Of a stretch of DNA of 64,000 nucleotides, positions 24,926 through 35,085 are shown in pieces (within the stretch, counting starts at the first letter, position 1; each line of letters opens with the position of its first letter). This DNA comes from Neisseria sp. GTDB taxonomy: Bacteria > Pseudomonadota > Gammaproteobacteria > Burkholderiales > Neisseriaceae. The DNA lies in the NCBI RefSeq assembly GCF_030527965.1, contig NZ_JAUMZU010000003.1, forward strand, positions 62,001-126,000, read 5' to 3'. The notes below the pieces were generated by a model. It ran no database searches and was not told the DNA's origin. It saw only the letters and a list, made by a program, of their open reading frames with translations. Both the position numbers and the translations under genes were made by a program.

Positions 24926-24970
24926 ATGCCTGTCTGAATATCGGCTTGCCGCGTTCAGACAGGCATTTTC
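24926..24970 (+). terminator. Paired-DUS terminator after ldcA
   Basis: ATGCCTGTCTGAA and TTCAGACAGGCAT pair around a GC-rich 15-base loop and are followed by TTTTCG, just after the ldcA stop. Confidence 0.65.
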
Positions 24971-25119
24971 GTTGAGCTATATGTTAGGTTGTATAAAATA
25001 ATAAGCATAATGTAATGATATATGTTATAGTAAATATTATGGCATTGCAGCGGTATGTTTTTCTGCTGCATTTTTTAATGTTTTTATGTAATTCTATATA
25101 ATCGGCATGCAAATTTATC

Positions 25120-26196
25120 ATGAATAAGCCGTTTCAAAACATCATACGTTCCGATATACGGGCAATGACTGCTTATGCAGTAGCCGATGTGCCGGAAGGT
25201 TCTATTAAGCTGGATGCGATGGAAATGCCTTATCGTTATCCGGAAAATCTGCAGACCGAATTAAGCAATTTATTGGCACAAGCGCCGCAAAATCTTTATC
25301 CGAATCCGGCAACCAGCGGTTTGCCGGAGGAGTTAAGACAGGCTTTTTCGATTCCCGATGCGGCCCAGATTGTTTTGGGTAACGGCTCGGACGAATTGAT
25401 TCAGTCGATGACGATGCTGGTGGCTCAGCAGGGTGCCAAAATGCTGGCGTTGGAACCCAGCTTTGTCATGTATCGCCACAACGCGCAACTTTTCGGCATG
25501 GAATATATCGGCGTACCGTTAAAGCCTGATTTCAGTATGGATGTGGATGCGGTATTGGAAGCCATAGCGAAACACCAGCCTGCTTTGGTATTTATTGCTT
25601 ACCCTAATAATCCGACCGGCGTGTGCTTTAAGCGCGAGGAAGTGGAAGCCGTGCTTGATGCCGCTTCCGGTATTGTGGTGGTCGACGAAGCTTACGGCGC
25701 GTTTAGTCGCGATAGTTTTCTGCCCGAGGCCGGAAGCTGTGAAAAACTGGTGGTGATGCGCACGCTTAGCAAAATCGGTTTTGCCGGTTTGCGTATTGGT
25801 TATGCCAGCGGCCACCCCGTTGTTATGAGGGAGCTGGCAAAAATCGTACCGCCCTATAATATGAACCAGCTTAGCCTTACCGCTGCCAAATTTGCTTTGC
25901 AGCAGCAAAGTTGGATTAATGGATGCATCGATATTTTGAAACGGGAACGGCAACGCTTGACACTCGGTTTGACGGCGCTTGGGATGGAAGTGTTTTCCAG
26001 CGAAGCCAATTTCGTTACTGTAAGAGTGAATGATGCTTTGAATGTGTTCGAAACTTTAAAGCAGAATAACATTCTTATTAAAAAACTGCATGGAACGCAC
26101 CCTCTGCTTGAGCAATGCCTACGCATTACTGTTGGCACACCTGAACAGAATGATGCCGTTCTCACTATTTTAAAAACCATTTCTCTGAAAAAGTAA
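25120..26196 (+). CDS. hisC: Histidinol-phosphate aminotransferase HisC, 358 aa
   Basis: PLP enzyme of histidine synthesis. The lysine that binds PLP is in [15 protein letters not shown], and YPNNPTG and VVDEAYGAF are typical fold-I motifs. [14 protein letters not shown] gives the substrate-side loop. The gene is first of a his cluster and ends nine bases before hisB. Upstream is an AT-rich region with no clear -35/-10 pair. Length is normal. Confidence 0.95.
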   Translation: MNKPFQNIIRSDIRAMTAYAVADVPEGSIKLDAMEMPYRYPENLQTELSNLLAQAPQNLYPNPATSGLPEELRQAFSIPDAAQIVLGNGSDELIQSMTMLVAQQGAKMLALEPSFVMYRHNAQLFGMEYIGVPLKPDFSMDVDAVLEAIAKHQPALVFIAYPNNPTGVCFKREEVEAVLDAASGIVVVDEAYGAFSRDSFLPEAGSCEKLVVMRTLSKIGFAGLRIGYASGHPVVMRELAKIVPPYNMNQLSLTAAKFALQQQSWINGCIDILKRERQRLTLGLTALGMEVFSSEANFVTVRVNDALNVFETLKQNNILIKKLHGTHPLLEQCLRITVGTPEQNDAVLTILKTISLKK

Positions 26197-26204
26197 GTGA
26201 TACT

Positions 26205-27089
26205 ATGAGTAAAAAAGAAATACGCAATGAAAATTTCAACCGCTTGATTGAAGAAGCCGGTTCGATTTCCGAATTGGCCCGTCGTTGCGGTTATGAAAAT
26301 CCGGCCTCGCTTTACCAACTTCGCGTACGCCTGAATAAGCAAGAAGAGGGCAGCCGCGGCATTACCAACACATTGGCCGCCAAGCTGGAAGCCGGCATGG
26401 GCAAGCCGAAAGGTTGGTTGGATTTGTCGCATAAAGCCAAAGCGGCGCCTGCCCGGGAACAGTCTGGCCAAGGTCAGGCAGCCCGTGTCGACGGGGATCG
26501 TACGGCTACCGTAACGCGCAATACCAGCGAAACGCAGATTACGATTTCTTTGAATCTGGACGGTACAGGCGAAGGCCGTTTTGATACCGGCGTGCCTTTT
26601 CTTGAGCACATGCTGCATCAAATCGCCCGCCACAGTCTGATTGATTTGGATATTACATGCAAAGGTGATTTGCATATCGATGATCATCATACCGTTGAAG
26701 ACATTGGCATTACGTTGGGACAGGCCTTGAAGCAGGCGCTGGGCGATAAAGCGGGTATTTGCCGCTACGGTCATGCCTATGTACCGCTGGACGAGGCTTT
26801 GAGTCGTGTTGTCGTTGACCTTTCGGGTCGCCCGGGCTTGGTTTACAACGTTGATTTTACGCGCGCTTTGATTGGCCGGTTTGATGTGGATTTGTTCAGC
26901 GAATTTTTCCACGGTCTGGTTAACCACAGTATGATGACGTTGCAAATCGACAACTTGCGCGGTACCAATGCGCATCATCAGGCCGAAACTATTTTCAAAG
27001 CTCTGGGTCGGGCGTTGCGCATGGCGGTTGAGTATGACCCGCGTATGGAAGGGCAGATGCCTTCTACTAAAGGAACGTTAACTGCATAA
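26205..27089 (+). CDS. hisB: Imidazoleglycerol-phosphate dehydratase HisB with N-terminal helix-turn-helix domain, 294 aa
   Basis: Two parts are visible. Residues about 8-75 resemble a Cro/CI-type DNA-binding domain: [20 protein letters not shown] reads as a helix-turn-helix, and [18 protein letters not shown] is the usual following helix of phage-type regulators. After a linker rich in A/Q, the dehydratase starts at about residue 98, with [13 protein letters not shown], the metal ligands [10 protein letters not shown], and [16 protein letters not shown]. The catalytic domain looks intact. Neisseria HisB proteins are known to be about 100 residues longer than others; here the extension is clearly a fold of its own. 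It might bind his-gene DNA, but that is inferred. Confidence 0.94.
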   Translation: MSKKEIRNENFNRLIEEAGSISELARRCGYENPASLYQLRVRLNKQEEGSRGITNTLAAKLEAGMGKPKGWLDLSHKAKAAPAREQSGQGQAARVDGDRTATVTRNTSETQITISLNLDGTGEGRFDTGVPFLEHMLHQIARHSLIDLDITCKGDLHIDDHHTVEDIGITLGQALKQALGDKAGICRYGHAYVPLDEALSRVVVDLSGRPGLVYNVDFTRALIGRFDVDLFSEFFHGLVNHSMMTLQIDNLRGTNAHHQAETIFKALGRALRMAVEYDPRMEGQMPSTKGTLTA

Positions 27090-27383
27090 TGTAAACCTTT
27101 GTAATGCTAGAAATTTTGCGGCGGCGGTGGTAGAATCCGCCGCTTTTGTTTTAATTGCCGTTTCAAACGGGGCAACTGATCGGCATGTTCGTTAGCGGCT
27201 CTTTGTTTGGGCCGAACCGTTAAACAAATGATTGCGGCTTGTGATAAACCGAACGCTTGATATTTAGCGGTTACGGGTGGTCGCTTGATGCAGGTAAAAG
27301 CTATGTTTCAGACGGGCTTATGATGCCTGTCTGAAAACATAATAGAAAACATAATACATAGAATAGGAAAACGTTTTACAAAT
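27090..27383. other. Intergenic stretch hisB to membrane protein gene
   Basis: 294 bases without a gene. A GC-rich inverted motif near 27118-27145 (GCGGCGGCGG / CCGCCGC) followed by TTTTGTTTT looks like the hisB terminator. A hybrid DUS pair lies at 27303-27339: the left arm reads GCCCGTCTGAA on the minus strand, the right arm is the local type. Confidence 0.5.
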
Positions 27384-27932
27384 ATGATGAATCAAACCAC
27401 TCAAACTTGGCATTACACCCGCTTTCGACGGCAGTCGCTGGTGGATATGTGGAAAATCTTGTCGGTTTTCGGGCTGCCCGTGCTGGCCTGCGTTATCTTG
27501 ACTGTTTACCTCTTTATGTCGCGTGGCATCGGTATCGCTTCAATCAGCAGCGCCTTGTTGAGCGCGGCTTTAATCAGCGCAATCAGTATTTTTATGTGGC
27601 GTACTTGGCACGATGTGCGTGATTTTCGTGCCGAAGATAATTATGTGAGTGTTGATGATAAGGGCTTGGATGTGTGCGAAGCAGGCCGTTTGCAGCATTT
27701 TGCGTGGAACGACATTTTCACCGTACAGGAATTTTATGCTCTGGGCTACGGCTGTAATTTGAAAGTGGTGTTGAAAAACATACGCGACGACGGCTTATAT
27801 GAGCATTACAGTTTTAATGTTGACGGTGTGCCCGATGCGGCGGTGATGTATGGAAAAGAATCCATGATGTCGCAGATTCTTGCAAGATGGGAGCGCTGGC
27901 AGGCCGATGCCGCTGCCCGATTGGGCGCTTGA
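27384..27932 (+). CDS. Membrane protein with two helices and a PH-like C-terminal domain, 182 aa
   Basis: Not recognised with certainty. Two membrane helices (about residues 24-46 and 52-72) are followed by a predicted beta-rich domain (DNYVSVDDKGLDV to HYSFNVDGV) that resembles YcxB-like/PH domains of small bacterial membrane proteins. It lies between hisB and hisH. That position alone does not show a role in histidine synthesis. Starts ATGATG; 27384 or 27387 are both possible. Confidence 0.7.
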   Translation: MMNQTTQTWHYTRFRRQSLVDMWKILSVFGLPVLACVILTVYLFMSRGIGIASISSALLSAALISAISIFMWRTWHDVRDFRAEDNYVSVDDKGLDVCEAGRLQHFAWNDIFTVQEFYALGYGCNLKVVLKNIRDDGLYEHYSFNVDGVPDAAVMYGKESMMSQILARWERWQADAAARLGA

Positions 27933-28042
27933 AGTGCAGCCGAGATTTTTCAGACAGGCATAAGTCGGCCTGAAAAGGGACGGTATGCCGGTGCGGTCGG
28001 TTTCAGGTATGATATAACTGCGCAATGGTATAAGGTATGAAT

Positions 28043-28687
28043 ATGAAAGTAGCAATCGTTGACTATGGCATGGGCAATTTGCATTCGGTGCTGAAATCAG
28101 TGCAGGCGGCGGCACGGTTGGCCGGCGGCGGAGTGCAGATTGAATTGACCGATAAGCCGGAAATCGTGTTTGCCGCGGATAAGGTTATCTTTCCCGGCCA
28201 AGGGGCGATGCCGGATTGCATGAGCGCGCTGCAAAAAAGCGGTTTGGGCGAGGCAGTGGCCGACGGTTTGAAAAACAAGCCTTTTTTTGGGATTTGCGTC
28301 GGCGCCCAGTTATTGTTCGACCGCAGCGAGGAAGGCGATACGCCGGGGTTGGGTTGGTTTCAAGGCGAGGTAAAGCGTTTTGGCCGTAATCGCCATGATG
28401 CGGAAGGCAACAAATTAAAAGTGCCGCATATGGGTTGGAACCGCGTGCGTCAAACACAGCCTCATTTTTTATTTAAAGATATTCCCGACCAAACCCGTTT
28501 TTATTTCGTGCACAGCTATTATTTTTCTCCTCAAGACAGCCGCATTATTTTTGGAACCAGCGATTATCCTGATGAATTTGCCTGCATTGTTGGCGGCGAT
28601 AATGTGTTTGCCACACAGTTTCATACCGAAAAAAGCCATGACGCAGGCTTATTGCTTTTACGTAATTTTTTACATTGGAACGGATAA
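28043..28687 (+). CDS. hisH: Imidazole glycerol phosphate synthase glutamine amidotransferase HisH, 214 aa
   Basis: Supplies ammonia to HisF. Class I amidotransferase motifs: DYGMGNLHS at the N-terminus, the nucleophile Cys in FGICVGAQLLF, and the His-Glu pair in FATQFHTEKS. LPGQGAMPDC-type segment reads FPGQGAMPDC. AAGG at 28032-28035 favours ATG 28043 over ATG 28037. Note that the usual G-x-C-L-G-M loop reads GICVGAQ, as in some HisH2-like branches. It is followed by a DUS hairpin and then hisA. Confidence 0.94.
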   Translation: MKVAIVDYGMGNLHSVLKSVQAAARLAGGGVQIELTDKPEIVFAADKVIFPGQGAMPDCMSALQKSGLGEAVADGLKNKPFFGICVGAQLLFDRSEEGDTPGLGWFQGEVKRFGRNRHDAEGNKLKVPHMGWNRVRQTQPHFLFKDIPDQTRFYFVHSYYFSPQDSRIIFGTSDYPDEFACIVGGDNVFATQFHTEKSHDAGLLLLRNFLHWNG

Positions 28688-28710
28688 TTTGTGTTAAAAT
28701 CACAACATTA

Positions 28711-28755
28711 TTTTTCAGACAGGCATTTCGCAAATGCAATGCCTGTCTGAAAAAA
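28711..28755. repeat. Paired DUS between hisH and hisA
   Basis: TTTTTCAGACAGGCATT and its complement flank an 11-base loop, 45 bases before the hisA start. It could terminate hisH transcripts or simply be an uptake site. Confidence 0.6.
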
Positions 28756-28799
28756 TTTGTGCGTTCTTCATTTAAAAACTTTCTACAACGGATTTTTCC

Positions 28800-29537
28800 A
28801 TGCTGTTGATTCCTGCGATTGATTTGAAAAACGGCCAGTGCGTACGTTTGAAACAAGGCTTGATGGAACAGGCCACCGTGTTTTCAGACCGGCCGGCCGA
28901 AATGGGTGCTCATTGGGTGAAACAAGGGGCGCGCAGATTGCATTTGGTGGATTTGGATGGTGCGTTTGCCGGCGAGCCGAAAAATTTCGGCGCCATCAAG
29001 GAAATTCTGGCCGAAATGCCGCAGGATATGCCGGTGCAATTGGGCGGCGGTATCCGCGATTTGGCTACGATTGAAAAATACCTTGATTTAGGCCTGCGCT
29101 ATGTCATTATCGGTACGGCTGCGGTAAAAAATCCTGAGTTTGTCAGCGAAGCCTGTAAAATGTTCGCCGGGCATATCATTGTCGGCTTGGATGCCAAAGA
29201 CGGTATGGTTGCTATCGACGGCTGGGCAACGGTGACCGATTATCAAGTGACCGATCTGGCCCGCCGATTTGCCGATGACGGTGTGTGCAGCATTATCTAT
29301 ACCGACATCGGCCGCGACGGCATGTTGAGCGGCGTGAATGTAGAAGCCACTGCCAAGCTGGCGGAAACCGCAGGTTTGCCGGTGATTGCATCCGGCGGCT
29401 TAACCAATTTAGACGATATCCGCGCTTTGTGTGCGGTACAGCACAGCGGAATTGAAGGGGCGATTACCGGACGTGCTATTTACGAAGGCAGTATTGATTT
29501 CGCCCAAGCTCAGCAGCTGGCGGATGAATTGTCGTAA
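28800..29537 (+). CDS. hisA: Phosphoribosylformimino isomerase HisA, 245 aa
   Basis: TIM-barrel isomerase of histidine synthesis. [15 protein letters not shown] at the N-terminus holds the catalytic Asp. [28 protein letters not shown] (second catalytic Asp) and [11 protein letters not shown] complete the phosphate-binding pattern. Normal length. The start codon follows a weak site; the upstream stretch is AT-rich and contains a DUS hairpin. Confidence 0.96.
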   Translation: MLLIPAIDLKNGQCVRLKQGLMEQATVFSDRPAEMGAHWVKQGARRLHLVDLDGAFAGEPKNFGAIKEILAEMPQDMPVQLGGGIRDLATIEKYLDLGLRYVIIGTAAVKNPEFVSEACKMFAGHIIVGLDAKDGMVAIDGWATVTDYQVTDLARRFADDGVCSIIYTDIGRDGMLSGVNVEATAKLAETAGLPVIASGGLTNLDDIRALCAVQHSGIEGAITGRAIYEGSIDFAQAQQLADELS

Positions 29538-29630
29538 TCAGTTGGTTTGATAGAGGTTGCAGCCCGGCGGCACGCAAATTGGCCGAAACCAAATATATGA
29601 AATCGGGTTGCTCACATAAGGGAATAAAAT

Positions 29631-29948
29631 ATGTTAGAAGTATTTGTTTTGGGGTTTTGGTTGATTTGGTCGTCGGAGCGCGATATTTCGGCGTTGATGG
29701 AAAGTTTGGCTTTCGTCGGGCTGTCGGTGCTGATACGCAGCATCATGGTGTTTTCTCCGCCTGAAATCACTTCGTCTTTTATGGCAGCCATGGCAATCGA
29801 ATGGGCGTTTGTCGGCATATTGATGTGGGCGATCAATCGGTTTTCCACTAACTTCACGACCACCATACTTTATACCTTGATAGGTGCGTCTGGCTATTAT
29901 TGGTTGTCTATGCATTCTTTAGAGTTGGCCGAGAAATTCATCGCATAG
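29631..29948 (+). CDS. Small membrane protein, 105 aa
   Basis: Not recognised. Three or four hydrophobic stretches cover most of the chain (about 4-14, 23-40, 50-68 and 72-90). GGGAATAAAAT precedes the ATG. It lies between hisA and hisF, and together with the 182-aa protein is one of two membrane genes interrupting the his cluster. No charged catalytic motif is seen. Confidence 0.65.
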   Translation: MLEVFVLGFWLIWSSERDISALMESLAFVGLSVLIRSIMVFSPPEITSSFMAAMAIEWAFVGILMWAINRFSTNFTTTILYTLIGASGYYWLSMHSLELAEKFIA

Positions 29949-30025
29949 TAGTATTACTGATGACTAAGGTTATCTGACGCAGGCTGCCGCTCGGGCGGCC
30001 TGTTATCGTATTGGAAGGAGTATTT

Positions 30026-30793
30026 ATGGCATTGGCGAAACGTATTATCCCTTGTTTGGATGTAGACAACGGCCGGGTGGTTAAAGGGGTGAATTTTGTC
30101 GGCTTGCGCGATGCAGGCAATCCTGTTGATGTGGCTAAACGCTATAACGACGAAGGTGCCGATGAGCTGACCTTTCTGGATATTACCGCTTCGTCTGACG
30201 ATCGCGACACCATTTTACACGTGATTGAAGAAGTGGCTTCGCAGGTGTTCATTCCGCTGACCGTGGGTGGCGGCGTACGTTCGGTTGCCGATATACGCCG
30301 TTTGCTTAACGCAGGAGCGGATAAAGCCAGCATCAATACGGCGGCAGTAACGTATCCTGATTTGGTCAACGAAGCCAGTGGCTTTTTCGGCTCGCAGGCG
30401 ATTGTGGTGGCGATTGATGCGAAAGCCGTTAACCCTGAAAATACCCGCTGGGAAGTGTTTACCCACGGCGGCCGTAAGGCGACTGGATTGGATGCCGTTG
30501 AATGGGCGAAAAACATGCAGGAGCGAGGAGCGGGCGAAATTTTGCTGACCAGCATGGACAGAGACGGTACGAAAGTTGGCTTCAACCTGCCGCTGACCCG
30601 TGCGGTTAGCGAGGCGGTTGATATTCCGGTGATTGCATCCGGCGGAGTAGGTGAGGTACGCCACCTTATCGAAGGCGTCAAAGAAGGCAAAGCCGATGCT
30701 GTATTGGCGGCGAGTATTTTTCATTTTGGCGAAGTCGGCATACGCGAGGCGAAACTGGCCATGCAGGCGGCGGGCATTGAAGTACGCTTGTAA
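30026..30793 (+). CDS. hisF: Imidazole glycerol phosphate synthase cyclase HisF, 255 aa
   Basis: TIM-barrel partner of His[16 protein letters not shown] (with catalytic Asp), [30 protein letters not shown] (second catalytic Asp) and [12 protein letters not shown] are all present. GGAAGGAG at 30013-30020 fixes ATG 30026 and excludes the in-frame upstream start. hisI and hisE are not in this window, so the pathway is completed elsewhere. A DUS terminator follows 14 bases after the stop. Confidence 0.96.
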   Translation: MALAKRIIPCLDVDNGRVVKGVNFVGLRDAGNPVDVAKRYNDEGADELTFLDITASSDDRDTILHVIEEVASQVFIPLTVGGGVRSVADIRRLLNAGADKASINTAAVTYPDLVNEASGFFGSQAIVVAIDAKAVNPENTRWEVFTHGGRKATGLDAVEWAKNMQERGAGEILLTSMDRDGTKVGFNLPLTRAVSEAVDIPVIASGGVGEVRHLIEGVKEGKADAVLAASIFHFGEVGIREAKLAMQAAGIEVRL

Positions 30794-30806
30794 TCAATCA
30801 AAAGCA

Positions 30807-30839
30807 AATGCCTGTCTGAAATCTTTTCAGACAGGCATT
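30807..30839 (+). terminator. Paired-DUS hairpin after hisF
   Basis: AATGCCTGTCTGAAA pairs with TTTCAGACAGGCATT; the short loop is TCT-like. It lies 14 bases after the hisF stop. Confidence 0.6.
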
Positions 30840-31073
30840 CATCTTGCCATTACTTTTTGGCATAATGATTCTATATATAACGGATAAGAAAAACAGCTTT
30901 TCTGTTTCATGCCGAAGGCAGTTTCAATCCCTTGTCTGAGCAAGAGTAAGCTGGGAACCGATGCATATAACAAGAAAACAGAGCAGCGTTTTAGCAGAGA
31001 AGACGCCCGATAGAGCAATGCCTGATTTCCATGCTTTTGATTAAGAATCAACCGTTACCAATAAGGAAAAAAC

Positions 31074-31712
31074 ATGACCTACCACTATCCGCAAGACATT
31101 TACACCGAGCCAACCGTTTCTTCCGATACGCTCGCCAATCTTGGCCCGCTGGCGCCATTAGCCGGAAGTTGGGAAGGTACGTTTGGCATGGATACCAATC
31201 CCAAAGCCGACGGGCCGGAGCACGATGCTTATATCGAACGCATCCAAATGCAGCCGATTGACGCGCAAGCCAACGGCCCTCAACTTTTTTACGGCCTGCG
31301 CTATCATATCCATATTGTTCAGCCCGACGAAGTGGAAACCTTTCACGACCAAGTGGGTTATTGGCTATGGGAGCCGGCAACGGGTAATTTAATCCAAACC
31401 TTAACCATTCCGCGCGGGCAGGTTGTGATGGCAACCGGCCAAGTCGCGCCGGATGCCAAAACATTTACGGTTAAAGCCGTGCGCGGCTCCACCGTTAACG
31501 GGATTTGTTCCAATCCGTTTTTGGAGCAATCGTTCCGCACCGAAAGCTATACGTCAACCATAACCATCCATGATGACGGAACGTGGTCGTACGAGCAAAC
31601 TACCATGCTGATTGTGCCCGATTATAAAGAGCCTTTCCCGCATACCGACCATAATACGCTGCATCGAATCGGTGAACCTGTGCTTAACCCGACGGCACAG
31701 GCAGAAAAATAA
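31074..31712 (+). CDS. Nitrobindin-like heme-binding beta-barrel protein, 212 aa
   Basis: The LGPLAPLAGSWEGTFG stretch (about residues 23-38) is the signature of the nitrobindin/THAP4 C-terminal barrel, related to fatty-acid-binding proteins. The chain is beta-rich, and the C-terminal HTDHNTLHRI carries histidines, one of which would bind heme from below. Such proteins bind ferric heme and react with NO or peroxynitrite; enzymatic role is inferred. Soluble. AAGGAAAAAAC precedes ATG 31074. The 280-base upstream stretch is AT-rich with no gene. Confidence 0.82.
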   Translation: MTYHYPQDIYTEPTVSSDTLANLGPLAPLAGSWEGTFGMDTNPKADGPEHDAYIERIQMQPIDAQANGPQLFYGLRYHIHIVQPDEVETFHDQVGYWLWEPATGNLIQTLTIPRGQVVMATGQVAPDAKTFTVKAVRGSTVNGICSNPFLEQSFRTESYTSTITIHDDGTWSYEQTTMLIVPDYKEPFPHTDHNTLHRIGEPVLNPTAQAEK

Positions 31713-31872
31713 GCAATACAGGCACCATTACAGCTACTTTTAAAATACTGTGATTTAAGCCGTAAGGCAGCAAAAAATGGAGGCTAATGGTTTTGAAGGG
31801 TCGGCATGCAATAGAGGTGGATGATGCACGCTGCTGAAAACCGCAATATCTGCCCTGTATAAAGAGGAAGAT

Positions 31873-31912
31873 AAATGCCTGTCTGAAATATTTTCAGACA
31901 GGCATTTTATTG
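31873..31912. terminator. Bidirectional paired-DUS terminator
   Basis: AAATGCCTGTCTGAAA pairs with TTTCAGACAGGCATTT around a short AT loop, with a T-rich tail on the plus side. It separates the convergent nitrobindin-like gene and lpdA. Confidence 0.7.
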
Positions 31913-31931
31913 CTTTTGCAGTTTGTCGGAT

Positions 31932-33365
31932 TTAACCGTGCAGCGCACGTTTATCCGCGGCCAAAGCCGCTTCGTGCAACACCTCAGATAAAGTGGGGTG
32001 AGCATGGACGATGCGGGCGATGTCCTCACTGGATGCCTTGAATTCCAAACCGACCACGCCTTCGGCGACTAGCTCGCTAACCATCGAGCCTATCATGTGC
32101 ACGCCCAGAATACGGTCGGTTTTGGCATCGGCAAGAATTTTAACGGTACCTTTGGCTTTGCCCAAGCCGAGTGCACGACCATTGGCGGCGAAGCCGGACG
32201 TTCCTTTTTTATATTCGATGCCTTCCGCTTTGAGCTGTTCTTCCGTTTTGCCTACCCAAGCGATTTCGGGGTCGGTGTAAATCACAAAAGGAATGGTATT
32301 GAAATCCAAATGCGGTTTCTGCCCGGCAATGCGCTCGGCAACGGCTACGCCTTCGTCACTGGCTTTATGAGCCAGCATCGGGCCGCGCACAACATCGCCG
32401 ATGGCCCACACGTTGGGCAGGTTGGTGCGGCATTCGTCGTCTACTTGAATAAAACCGCGTTCGTCTTTTTTCAGGCCGATGGCTTCTGCATTGAGGCCTT
32501 CCGTATTCGGAATGCGGCCGATGGAAACAATCAGTTTGTCAAACGTTTCGGTTTTGGCTTCGCCCTTGGCGGTTTCATAGTGAATGGTAACGCCTTTTTT
32601 ATTGTTTTTGATTTCGCCGATTTTGACGCCAAGCTGGATATCCAGGCCTTGCTCTTTAGTGAAATATTTCAGCGCTTCCTTGGCGATTTGTTGGTCGGCC
32701 GAAGCCAAGAAGGTGGGCAAGGCTTCCAGAATGGTTACTTCGGAGCCGACGCGTTTCCAAACCGAGCCCATTTCCAAACCGATTACGCCTGCGCCGATGA
32801 TGCCGAGTTTTTTGGGCACTTGGGTCAGATTCAGCGCGCCTTCGTTGTCCAGCACATTAATATTGTCGATGGCGGTTTGCGGAAGCGGGCGCGGTACGGA
32901 GCCGGTAGCGACAATCACGGTTTTGGCTTCGATTAAACTTTTTTCGCCTTTGTTGTCGACTTCGATTTGATACAGATCGCCGTTTTTACCTTTAAACGAA
33001 CCTTTGCCGTGCAGACTTTCGACTTGGTTTTTTTTGAATAGAAACGCAATACCGCCGGTGAGCTTGCTCACGATGCCGTCTTTGCGCTCAATCATTTTGG
33101 TCGCGTCGAATTTGATATTGTCTACGCTGATGCCATGCTCGGCGAAATCATGCTGGGCGGCGTGATAATGTTCGCTGGATTGAAGCAGGGCTTTGGAAGG
33201 AATGCAGCCGACATTCAGGCAGGTGCCGCCGAGCGCGGGCGCATCGCCGGCTTTGTTCACGCCCGCATCAATACAAGCCGTTTTAAAACCGAGCTGGGCG
33301 GCGCGGATAGCGGCAACATAACCGCCGGGGCCGGCACCAATTACAACTACGTCATATTGAGACAT
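31932..33365 (-). CDS. lpdA: Dihydrolipoyl dehydrogenase of 2-oxoglutarate dehydrogenase, 477 aa
   Basis: E3 flavoprotein that reoxidises lipoyl groups. FAD motif [10 protein letters not shown] (10-19), redox cysteines GGTCLNVGC (Cys49 and Cys54), NAD motif [12 protein letters not shown], and the C-terminal HAHPTLSE with the active-site His. No lipoyl domain is attached. It is the last gene of the TCA block, separated from sucB by a small lipoprotein gene. AAAGGATAAACC precedes the ATG. Confidence 0.94.
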   Translation of the reverse strand: MSQYDVVVIGAGPGGYVAAIRAAQLGFKTACIDAGVNKAGDAPALGGTCLNVGCIPSKALLQSSEHYHAAQHDFAEHGISVDNIKFDATKMIERKDGIVSKLTGGIAFLFKKNQVESLHGKGSFKGKNGDLYQIEVDNKGEKSLIEAKTVIVATGSVPRPLPQTAIDNINVLDNEGALNLTQVPKKLGIIGAGVIGLEMGSVWKRVGSEVTILEALPTFLASADQQIAKEALKYFTKEQGLDIQLGVKIGEIKNNKKGVTIHYETAKGEAKTETFDKLIVSIGRIPNTEGLNAEAIGLKKDERGFIQVDDECRTNLPNVWAIGDVVRGPMLAHKASDEGVAVAERIAGQKPHLDFNTIPFVIYTDPEIAWVGKTEEQLKAEGIEYKKGTSGFAANGRALGLGKAKGTVKILADAKTDRILGVHMIGSMVSELVAEGVVGLEFKASSEDIARIVHAHPTLSEVLHEAALAADKRALHG

Positions 33366-33497
33366 GGTTTATCCTTTGTGATGTTCATGTTGAAGCTGGA
33401 TTGCAGCCTGTCATGTAATTTGAATTTAAAAATAGGGAAGCATAACGGATGGTTTCGTTTCCATAATCCGTTTTAAGAAAGAAAGCGCCAATGGGTG

Positions 33498-33749
33498 TCA
33501 ACGGCAGGAATACGGGCTGTATTCGGTTGCTTCCTGACCTGAGATTCTCTTATGAATGCGGATAACGGCATTCGGATAAGTTTTGCATAGCGTATCGCGC
33601 ATCGTCGGGATGCCTGCTTCGTTAGATGCGAGCTCTACTTTTTTATTTAAAACTTTGCCTTTGGTGGTGTAGGCGGTCAGTACGTAGTTACTTGAAGTAG
33701 AACATGCGCCCAATACCAATACGGATAACAATAAAGCGGCATATTTCAT
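33498..33749 (-). CDS. Small lipoprotein, 83 aa
   Basis: Signal peptide with lipobox LGAC (Cys16). The mature part is about 67 residues, basic, with two further cysteines (LCKTYP and the last-but-one residue). Not recognised. AGAGGGAAGCC precedes the ATG at good spacing. It interrupts the sucB-lpdA order and is flanked on its upstream side by a DUS hairpin, so it may have its own transcription. Confidence 0.75.
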   Translation of the reverse strand: MKYAALLLSVLVLGACSTSSNYVLTAYTTKGKVLNKKVELASNEAGIPTMRDTLCKTYPNAVIRIHKRISGQEATEYSPYSCR

Positions 33750-33772
33750 GGCTTCCCTCTGCTTGTGAAAGG

Positions 33773-33812
33773 TTTCAGACAGGCATTGATAAGGCGGTAT
33801 GCCTGTCTGAAA
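33773..33812. repeat. Paired DUS between sucB and the small lipoprotein gene
   Basis: TTTCAGACAGGCAT (33773-33786) and ATGCCTGTCTGAAA (33799-33812) form a stem with a 12-base loop, ten bases after the sucB stop on the minus strand. It is the likely end of the sucAB message. Confidence 0.6.
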
Positions 33813-33821
33813 ACGGTTGGT

Positions 33822-35015
33822 TTACAAATCCAATAACAAACGTGCCGGATCTTCCAGCAAATCTTTAATGGTAACCAATGTCAGCACGGCTTCACGGCCA
33901 TCAATGATACGGTGGTCGTAGGAGAGTGCCAGATACATCATTGGGCGCACGACAACTTGGCCGTTTTCCACTACGGCACGTTCTTTTGTCGCGTGCATGC
34001 CCAGAATGGCCGATTGGGGCGGGTTGATGATGGGAGTAGACATCATGGAACCGAAGGTGCCGCCGTTGGTAATGCTGAAGGTGCCGCCGGTTAAATCTTC
34101 AATAGCGATTTTGCCGTCTTTGGCTTTAACCGCGTAATCGACGATTGCTCTTTCGATGTCGGCAATACTCATCTGATCGGCATCGCGTAGAATCGGCACA
34201 ACCAAACCACGCGGGCTGCCGATGGCAATGCCGATGTCGAAGTAGCCGTGATAAACGATGTCTTTGCCGTCAACCGAAGCATTCACAACCGGGAATTTTT
34301 TCAACGCAGCCACAGCGGCTTTTACAAAGAAAGACATAAAGCCGAGTTTTACGCCATGCTCTTTCTCGAATTTTTCTTTGTATTTGTTGCGCAAATCCAT
34401 AACTGGCTTCATGTTGACTTCATTGAAGGTGGTTAGGATGGCGTTTTCTTGTTGCGATGCCAGCAAGCGTTCGGCTACGCGCGCGCGCAGGCGGCTCATC
34501 GGAACGCGTTGTTCCGGGCGGCCGCCCAAGGGCAGGGGAGCCGCAGGTACAGCAGATGCGCGGGAGGCTGTGGCGGACGCTGCGTTTTGCACGTCTCCTT
34601 TCAAAACGCGACCGTCTCTTCCCGAGCCTTGTACGCTGCTGATATCCACGCCTTTTTCAGCAGCCAATTTGGCAGCGGCAGGCATGGCGACGCCGGATTG
34701 CGTGTTTGAAGCCGGTGCGGTTGCCGGTGCGGCGGGCGCTGCTTCGGCTGCGGGGGCAGCCGTGGCAGATGCAGCGGCTTCGGTATCGATTTTAGCCAGA
34801 ACTTGCTGCGTTTCAACGGTTTCGCCGTCTTGAACAATAATTTCAACCAATACGCCAGCTTGGGGCGCAGGCACTTCCAGCACCACTTTATCGGTTTCAA
34901 TGTCTACTAAAACTTCGTCGCGGGCAACAGATTCACCTACTTTTTTATGCCATGCCAGCAAAGTACCTTCAGTAATGCTTTCGGCAAATACAGGAACATT
35001 TACTTCAACAATCAT
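33822..35015 (-). CDS. sucB: 2-oxoglutarate dehydrogenase E2 (dihydrolipoyl succinyltransferase), 397 aa
   Basis: One lipoyl domain (about 1-77) with the lipoylated Lys43 in [10 protein letters not shown]. An Ala/Pro-rich linker follows to about residue 108. Next comes a peripheral-subunit-binding domain (about 110-147, [17 protein letters not shown]) and the catalytic core (about 170-397) with [12 protein letters not shown] holding the active His. Length is normal. It lies downstream of sucA; the 70-base gap between them holds a DUS pair. Confidence 0.95.
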   Translation of the reverse strand: MIVEVNVPVFAESITEGTLLAWHKKVGESVARDEVLVDIETDKVVLEVPAPQAGVLVEIIVQDGETVETQQVLAKIDTEAAASATAAPAAEAAPAAPATAPASNTQSGVAMPAAAKLAAEKGVDISSVQGSGRDGRVLKGDVQNAASATASRASAVPAAPLPLGGRPEQRVPMSRLRARVAERLLASQQENAILTTFNEVNMKPVMDLRNKYKEKFEKEHGVKLGFMSFFVKAAVAALKKFPVVNASVDGKDIVYHGYFDIGIAIGSPRGLVVPILRDADQMSIADIERAIVDYAVKAKDGKIAIEDLTGGTFSITNGGTFGSMMSTPIINPPQSAILGMHATKERAVVENGQVVVRPMMYLALSYDHRIIDGREAVLTLVTIKDLLEDPARLLLDL

Positions 35016-35037
35016 TTTTTTCTCCGGTTTGGTGTGT

Positions 35038-35072
35038 GCCTGTCTGAAAAAATTCAGTGTGTTCAGACAGGC
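35038..35072. repeat. Paired DUS inside the sucA-sucB junction
   Basis: GCCTGTCTGAA and its complement (35062-35072) flank 13 bases, between the sucA stop and the sucB start on the minus strand. Because the two genes must be made together, this hairpin probably does not fully terminate. Confidence 0.55.
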
Positions 35073-35085
35073 ATTTGTGGTTTGG

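Noticed and set aside
25854..26978. 374-aa minus-strand ORF across hisC and hisB
   Set aside because: It spans two well-supported genes on the other strand and has no motif of its own.
29538..30025. hisI or hisE hidden between hisA and hisF
   Set aside because: The only ORF there is a small membrane protein without the metal-binding histidines and cysteines of HisI.
32097..32936. 279-aa plus-strand ORF opposite lpdA
   Set aside because: Shadow of the minus-strand gene; no ribosome site and no family likeness.
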